Positions 6,379 through 7,572 of a DNA stretch of 7,572 nt are shown here, piece after piece. The translations under genes were made by a program, and so were the position numbers. Source of the stretch: Deltaproteobacteria bacterium (GTDB lineage: Bacteria; Desulfobacterota; Desulfobacteria; Desulfobacterales; JAFDCJ01); NCBI GenBank assembly GCA_024277475.1, contig JAJRVC010000290.1:1-7572 (forward strand). The letters are read 5' to 3'. Below the pieces are notes generated by a model, which was not told where the DNA came from, did not search any database, and worked only from the letters and a program-made list of their open reading frames with translations. How positions within the stretch are numbered: position 1 is the stretch's first letter; the number at the start of each line of letters is the position of its first letter.

Positions 6379-7398
6379 ATGAATCAAACAAAAAATTCCA
6401 TATGGGTTTTCGCTGATTACCGCAACTATTTTCAAAACCGAGTGACCCTTCAACTGCTGGCCAAGGCCAATGACCTGGCGACCGGCATCGATGCCGAGGT
6501 TTGTGCCGTGGTGTTCGGTCACGAGATCGACAAATATATGAGCGAATACATCGCCCACGGTGCTCAAAAAGTACTGGTCGTCGAGCATCCTTCGCTGAAT
6601 CAGTACAGCATTGAAAAGTTCACCGTATTAATGGAAACACTCGCCGCAGATTATCGACCGGAAATAATTTTAATCGGCGCCACATCGTTCGGCAGGGAGT
6701 TTGCGCCAAGGGTGGCCAAGCGCCTCGGCACCGGCCTGACAGCCGATTGCATCGGCTTAGAGATTACCTCAGAAGGACATTTATTGCAAATCGCACCTTC
6801 ATTCGGCGGCAATCTCATCGCCGAAATCGTTACTCCCGAACACCGGCCACAAATGGCCACCGTGCGACCTGGAACTTTTCAGGAAATCCCCCATGACAAT
6901 ACCCGTCGCGGAGGAGTCGTGCGCATACCCTTGCCCAAAAAAATACCCGCGGATCGTCTGCGTCTTGTGGCTTACGAACGCCGAACCGACCGTGACCAGA
7001 GACTCGAGGAGGCTAAAGTCGTTGTCTGTGGCGGACGCGGTATGGGCAGCAAACTGAAATTCAAGAAACTTTTCGAGCTTGCCCGACTCCTCTCGGGTGA
7101 AGTCGGCGCCACCCGTCCCATCGTATATGCAGGGTGGGCCAATGACGACGCCCTGGTCGGCCAGGCCGGTAAACATATCAAACCCCGGATTCTTTTTTCT
7201 TTTGGCATCAGCGGCGCCATCCAGCACACCGCTGCCACAACCGATGCCGACTTCATCATTGCGGTAAATAAAAATCCCAATGCCACCATGATGAAAATGG
7301 CGGATGTAGCCGTGGTGGCCGATGCTCATCAGGTGTGCTCAGCCCTGATCAAGGGCTTGAAGGAACGGATCCAGACCAAATCCGACTATTCTGATTAG
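6379..7398 (+). CDS. etfA: Electron-transfer flavoprotein alpha subunit (EtfA/FixB family)
   Basis: A 339-residue FAD-binding subunit of ETF, partner of the upstream EtfB. Domain I (about 1-195) begins IWVFADYRN and carries GATSFGREFAPRVAKRLGTG and the anaerobe-type segment HRPQMATVRPG (155-165). Domain II (about 205-330) binds FAD and shows VVCGGRGMGS (215-224), GATRP (243-247), the signature FGISGAIQH (275-283) and AVNKNP (295-300). Two substitutions stand out: Thr245 where most members have Ser beside the flavin Arg (R246), and Tyr250 where Asp is usual. The signature is followed by TAATTDADF rather than the common LAGM-type stretch. The ATG at 6379 is the only reasonable start, because an in-frame TGA lies at 6358-6360 and the family N-terminus begins six residues in. 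No Shine-Dalgarno sequence precedes it; a repeat array ends 6 bases upstream. Confidence 0.95.
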   Translation: MNQTKNSIWVFADYRNYFQNRVTLQLLAKANDLATGIDAEVCAVVFGHEIDKYMSEYIAHGAQKVLVVEHPSLNQYSIEKFTVLMETLAADYRPEIILIGATSFGREFAPRVAKRLGTGLTADCIGLEITSEGHLLQIAPSFGGNLIAEIVTPEHRPQMATVRPGTFQEIPHDNTRRGGVVRIPLPKKIPADRLRLVAYERRTDRDQRLEEAKVVVCGGRGMGSKLKFKKLFELARLLSGEVGATRPIVYAGWANDDALVGQAGKHIKPRILFSFGISGAIQHTAATTDADFIIAVNKNPNATMMKMADVAVVADAHQVCSALIKGLKERIQTKSDYSD

Positions 7399-7434
7399 GG
7401 GACATTTGCAAGCAGCTGTTTTCTATTCAATCAC

Positions 7435-7452
7435 GGCAGAAACCTGCCTTTT
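7435..7452 (+). terminator. Possible short Rho-independent terminator after etfA
   Basis: A perfect 5-bp GC-rich stem GGCAG/CTGCC with loop AAAC is followed by TTTT, 36 bases after the etfA stop. The stem and T-run are short, so termination may be weak. Beyond it the sequence to 7572 is AT-rich with no gene, consistent with the end of the transcription unit. Confidence 0.45.
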
Positions 7453-7572
7453 GACTAAAAATATTATCTAAAAGTGAACATGGGTTGCATAAAAAGGCAA
7501 ATCAAATATCTACTGCAAACATCTAACAAATTCATAACAACCTAATAATATAACTAAAATAATTTTTTGCAC

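Noticed and set aside
7451..7479. TTGACT followed by AT-rich DNA as a sigma-70 type promoter
   Set aside because: The only TATAAT-like hexamer (tattat, 7462-7467) is 5 bases away, and nothing suitable occurs at 16-18 bases spacing.

Overview
The window carries five protein-coding regions, all on the + strand: the 3' part of a class-III aminotransferase gene interrupted by an in-frame stop, a large SNF2-family helicase with an N-terminal SWIM zinc finger, an acyl-CoA dehydrogenase, and the beta and alpha subunits of an electron-transfer flavoprotein (ETF). The gene order acyl-CoA dehydrogenase - etfB - etfA matches the bcd-etfB-etfA arrangement of anaerobes. Together with the mixed base composition and the short heptad-type repeats between genes, this suggests an anaerobic, fatty-acid or aromatic-degrading bacterium, possibly a sulfate reducer of the Desulfobacterota. 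That assignment is inference; nothing in the window fixes the taxon.

Layout: 1-624 is the C-terminal half of an ArgD/LysJ-like aminotransferase with a TAA at 82-84 that replaces a residue expected to be Glu. At 649-3678, 24 bases on and in the same frame, lies the SWIM-SNF2 helicase. At 3767-4915 is an acyl-CoA dehydrogenase with a TTG start and a good ribosome binding site. A 264-base spacer (4916-5179) holds a 13-bp direct repeat and two degenerate short-period repeats. etfB is at 5180-5998. A 380-base spacer (5999-6378) is dense in repeats. etfA is at 6379-7398, followed by a possible short terminator and an AT-rich tail.

The three metabolic genes form one functional unit: the dehydrogenase oxidises (or reduces) an acyl-CoA and exchanges electrons with the EtfB/EtfA flavoprotein. 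The helicase and aminotransferase have no evident link to it.

The most unusual part is the etfB-etfA spacer. An array of 7-8 bp GGTTC-type units (6011-6046) faces an inverted, longer array of GAACC-type units (6273-6372). Between them sits a pair of inverted REP-like hairpins whose sequence differences are mostly compensatory, so the hairpin is kept. The long array runs to within 6 bases of the etfA ATG, and no Shine-Dalgarno sequence is visible there. No new enzyme system or defence system is evident; the novelty lies in the non-coding DNA.
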